Shown piece by piece: positions 61,823 to 64,000 of a DNA stretch of 64,000 bases. The first letter of the stretch is position 1. Every line of letters starts with the position of its first letter. This DNA is from Hymenobacter monticola (GTDB lineage: Bacteria; Bacteroidota; Bacteroidia; Cytophagales; Hymenobacteraceae), in NCBI RefSeq assembly GCF_022811645.1, contig NZ_CP094534.1, positions 5,544,016-5,608,015 on the forward strand, given 5' to 3'. The notes under the pieces are model-generated. The model did no database searches. It had not been told where the DNA came from and saw only the letters and a list, made by a program, of their open reading frames with translations. A program made the translations under genes and the position numbers.

Positions 61823-62185
61823 ATGCACCTGCTCGCCCAACTCCTCATTGGCTTCGTGGCCGCCCTCCACTTTTATATCCTGTGGCTGGAAATGTTTGCC
61901 TGGACCACGCGCGGGCCAAATACCTTCCGCTCGCTGCGGCCCGAGCTCTTCGAGCCCACCAAGGTGCTGGCGGCTAACCAGGGGCTCTACAACGGCTTTC
62001 TGGCGGCCGGCCTAGTGTGGGCCCTCTTCATTGGCGACCCGGCTTGGGCGCGCAACGTGGCCAGTTTCTTTCTGGGCTGCGTGGTGGTAGCCGGGCTCTA
62101 CGGGGCGGCCACCGCGGGACCGCGCATTCTGCTGGTGCAAACGGTGCCCGCGCTGCTGGCGCTGGCGGCCGTGTGGCTGGCGTAG
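61823..62185 (+). CDS. DUF1304-family integral membrane protein
   Basis: A 120-residue protein with four hydrophobic segments: LLAQLLIGFVAALHFYILWL (about 3-22), LYNGFLAAGLVWALFIG (about 55-71), VASFFLGCVVVAGLYGAATA (about 79-98) and LLVQTVPALLALAAVWLA (about 103-120). The conserved string EMFAWTTRGPNTFRS followed by VLAANQGLYNGFLAAGL is the DUF1304 signature. The family is widespread with unknown function. The ATG at 61823 is well placed. Confidence 0.9.
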   Translation: MHLLAQLLIGFVAALHFYILWLEMFAWTTRGPNTFRSLRPELFEPTKVLAANQGLYNGFLAAGLVWALFIGDPAWARNVASFFLGCVVVAGLYGAATAGPRILLVQTVPALLALAAVWLA

Positions 62186-62202
62186 CCGTCCGCGGGTCGC
62201 TT

Positions 62203-62210
62203 TACCTTTG
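62203..62210 (+). promoter_or_regulatory. -7 promoter box TACCTTTG of the 62.2-kb gene
   Basis: An exact TAnnTTTG match ending 4 nt before the GTG at 62215, supporting that GTG as a leaderless start. Confidence 0.6.
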
Positions 62211-62214
62211 CGGA

Positions 62215-62589
62215 GTGAATTCGGCCCTTCGCTATTTCAGCAATCCGGCGGCGGTTATCTCGCACGTTTCAGGCGGCTACATTCGGCTCGATTGGCAGCC
62301 CGTAGCGGCCTCGGCAGCCGAGCTGCGCGCCATTTATGAGCACGTGCTGCAGGCCATGCGGCGCCACCGCAGCACCGCCCTGATGACGGTGCATAACCAG
62401 CGCCCGCCCATGCCGCAGGAAGTGCAAACCTGGCTGGCGCACGACTGGATGCCCCGCGCCGTGGCCGAGGTGGGCTACGGCCGTTGCGCTATTGTAGAAG
62501 CCACCACGCCGCTCAGCCAGCTGGCCGCCCGCGCCGTGGACTCCGACCTGGGCGTGGCACGACATTTCCGGCGCTTCGGATACCATTGA
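62215..62589 (+). CDS. Small hypothetical protein, possibly STAS/SpoIIAA-like
   Basis: A 124-residue protein from GTG 62215. The pattern GGYIRLDWQPVAASAAELRA ... HRSTALMTVHNQRPPMPQE ... VGYGRCAIVEATTPLSQLAA has alternating strands and helices like small SpoIIAA-like proteins, a distant resemblance only. It has no signal or membrane segment. The frame is open further upstream through the DUF1304 gene's 3' part but that part is a shadow. The DUF1304 stop is 30 nt upstream and the -7 box lies between, so it has its own promoter. Confidence rests on codon composition and promoter context. Confidence 0.65.
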   Translation: MNSALRYFSNPAAVISHVSGGYIRLDWQPVAASAAELRAIYEHVLQAMRRHRSTALMTVHNQRPPMPQEVQTWLAHDWMPRAVAEVGYGRCAIVEATTPLSQLAARAVDSDLGVARHFRRFGYH

Positions 62590-62726
62590 AGCGGCCGATG
62601 CCTGGCCGCGCGGCACCTCGGCTGGCTAAAAGGAAACGCGGCAACCAAGGTATTGGCGCGGGGCAGCATACTATTTCGGGGCTGGCTGGTTTAGGAGGGA
62701 ATTTCACTTTTCCCCTGGCTATTCCC

Positions 62727-63518
62727 ATGGATTTGCAACTCACCGATAAGCTCGCCCTCGTCACGGGCTCTACTGCTGGCATAGGGCTGGCCATTGCCCG
62801 CCGCCTGGCCGCCGAGGGCGTCGAAGTCATCCTCACCGGCCGCACCGAAGCACGCCTTGCCGAAGCCCGCGCCGCCATTCTGGCCGAAACGCCGCAGGCC
62901 CGGGTGCGGGGCGTGGCCGTCGATTTTGGCAAGGCCGACGAGGTGGCGGACTTGCTGCGCGAGGTGCCCCGTGTCGACTTGCTTATCAACAACGTGGGCA
63001 TCTTCGAGCCCAAGCCTTTCGCCGACATTCCCGACGAGGACTGGGCGCGATTTTTCGAGGTGAACGTGCTGAGCGGGGTGCGCCTCTCGCGCCAATACTT
63101 CCCGCAGATGCTGGCCGCCGGTTGGGGCCGCATCCTGTTCATTTCGAGCGAGTCGGCCCTGCAGATTCCGCAGGAAATGATACACTACGGCACCACCAAA
63201 ACGGCCCAACTGGCCGTGGCCCGCGGGCTGGCCGAGCTCACCAAGGGCACCGGCGTCACCGTTAACTCGGTGCTGCCCGGCCCCACGGCTTCCGAGGGCG
63301 TCGAGGAGTTCATCACGAAGCTGGCTGGTGAAGGCAAGACCAGGGAGGACGCTGAGCACGACTTCTTCCTGCACGCCCGACCTACGTCGCTGCTGCAGCG
63401 CTTCATCAGCACCGACGAGGTGGCCAGCATGGTGGCCTTCCTGTGCAGCCCGCTGGCGGCCGCCACCAACGGCGCCTCCGTGCGCGTGGACGGCGGCGTG
63501 GTGCGCAGCATCGGGTAA
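62727..63518 (+). CDS. SDR-family NAD(P)-dependent oxidoreductase
   Basis: A 263-residue classical short-chain dehydrogenase. The cofactor motif is LVTGSTAGIGLAIARRLAAE (T-G-x3-G-I-G, about 12-31); the segment DLLINNVGIFEPKPF carries the N-N-x-G motif; the catalytic Ser is in LFISSESALQIPQE and Tyr-x3-Lys is in MIHYGTTKTAQLAVA. NADPH preference is likely from the Arg after the first strand (LTGRTEAR). Substrate unknown. The start ATG 62727 gives a normal N-terminus (MDLQLTDKLALVTG); in-frame codons upstream do not. Element 9 follows 10 nt after the stop. Confidence 0.95.
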   Translation: MDLQLTDKLALVTGSTAGIGLAIARRLAAEGVEVILTGRTEARLAEARAAILAETPQARVRGVAVDFGKADEVADLLREVPRVDLLINNVGIFEPKPFADIPDEDWARFFEVNVLSGVRLSRQYFPQMLAAGWGRILFISSESALQIPQEMIHYGTTKTAQLAVARGLAELTKGTGVTVNSVLPGPTASEGVEEFITKLAGEGKTREDAEHDFFLHARPTSLLQRFISTDEVASMVAFLCSPLAAATNGASVRVDGGVVRSIG

Positions 63519-63528
63519 AAGCGGTATA

Positions 63529-63610
63529 GCCCGAGTACCCCGAAGCTCCTGCTTCGGCCCGCGTTGGCATCGTTCAACGGGCCGAAGCAGGAGCTTCGGG
63601 ATACTCGGGC
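63529..63610. repeat. 33-bp inverted repeat (element 9) after the SDR gene
   Basis: The arms 63529-63561 and 63578-63610 pair over 33 bp with one mismatch and a 16-nt loop. They contain CCGAAGCTCCTGCTTCGG, itself a palindrome. This sequence family differs from the GTCAT family. It starts 10 nt after the SDR stop. Confidence 0.95.
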
Positions 63611-63777
63611 CAGGTGAGCCGGCTGGCGCAGGCATTCGCTACCTATTCGTTTCTAAATTTTTAGCGGGGCCGGGCAACCGGCGCCGTGCCGCGTGCATCT
63701 GGCGCGGTGGTACCGGTCTTGCGCGTGCGGGGCTGGCGCCACCGCGCTTTTTTCTGGCACGCTTCACCTTTCTGCAA

Positions 63778-64000
63778 ATGTTCAAGTCAACCCTCTTCTT
63801 GGCCAGCGCCCTCCTGGTGTGCGGCGTGGCCCGGGCCCAGGCCCCGGCGACCGAGGTAAAAGCCCTCACCGCCCGCCTCAACCAGCTCATGGCCGACCCC
63901 AAAGCCGACGACGACACGGAGGTGCGCGTGTCGCTGGCCGACTGCGGCTTCCGCCAAACCGTGCGCAAGTACCGCAAGCCCGACAAAGCCAGCACCACCA
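63778..64000 (+). CDS. Secreted protein, 5' part only
   Basis: The gene runs off the right edge; 74 residues are visible. The start MFKSTLFLASALLVCGVARA and the following Gln form a Sec signal peptide, and the mature part (ATEVKALTARLNQLMADPKA, then EVRVSLADCGFRQTVRKYRK) is soluble. I do not recognise the family. CACCTTTC, two bases off a -7 box, ends 5 nt before the ATG. Confidence 0.75.
   Translation, partial: MFKSTLFLASALLVCGVARAQAPATEVKALTARLNQLMADPKADDDTEVRVSLADCGFRQTVRKYRKPDKASTT

Overview
The window reads as chromosome from a GC-rich member of the Bacteroidota, most like the Cytophagales genus Hymenobacter. The evidence is three SusC/SusD outer-membrane pairs, type IX secretion components (PorQ-like, PorE-like, and a cargo protein with a C-terminal sorting domain), promoters with the Bacteroidota -7 box TAnnTTTG, weak Shine-Dalgarno sequences, and many long intergenic palindromes. 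I found no insertion sequence, prophage, CRISPR array, tRNA or rRNA. The genus call is inference; the phylum call is firm.

Layout. 1-2.1 kb: end of an RND efflux adaptor, a response regulator lacking its phospho-acceptor Asp, D-aminoacyl-tRNA deacylase and a MazG-like pyrophosphohydrolase. 2.2-11.7 kb (minus strand): comB, gcvT, ilvE, cobalamin adenosyltransferase, then gatC - a large TPR membrane protein - an ABC ATPase, plsC and a Nudix hydrolase. 11.86-12.02 kb: a promoter-to-terminator unit for a ~140-nt RNA of unknown class. 12.1-16.8 kb: a small acidic protein, rnhB, a CZB / CHASE3-kinase / CheY-like signalling operon, and prfB with its programmed +1 frameshift. 16.9-33.4 kb: three SusCD loci with no linked carbohydrate enzymes. 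33.4-41.1 kb: hslU, porQ, lon, and a PorE-like OmpA protein. 41.1-49.2 kb: GreA-like, HAD, GH3 and OsmC proteins, dnaA, and a 5'-nucleotidase split over two genes. 49.5-50.9 kb: an outer-membrane protein gene broken by one missing G. 51-55.1 kb: methylmalonyl-CoA mutase mutAB, functionally tied to the cobalamin adenosyltransferase at 5.7 kb. 55.1-58.1 kb: an AlbA_2 ATP-binding protein and a Fic protein of patchy base composition, followed by a 21-bp tandem repeat. 58.2-64 kb: outer-membrane and hypothetical proteins, a T9SS cargo protein, DUF1304, an SDR oxidoreductase and a truncated secreted protein.

Three patterns cross the window. (1) At least ten long inverted repeats, many sharing the core GTCATnCTGAGCGCAGCGAAG, lie 0 to about 28 nt after a stop codon. 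(2) Five genes have an exact TAnnTTTG box ending only 3-5 nt before the start codon, which predicts leaderless mRNAs. (3) The 11.9-kb RNA can form a 5'-end/loop pseudoknot, has a competing long-range pairing, and also holds a 21-codon basic, Trp-rich reading frame. These are the best candidates for something undescribed.
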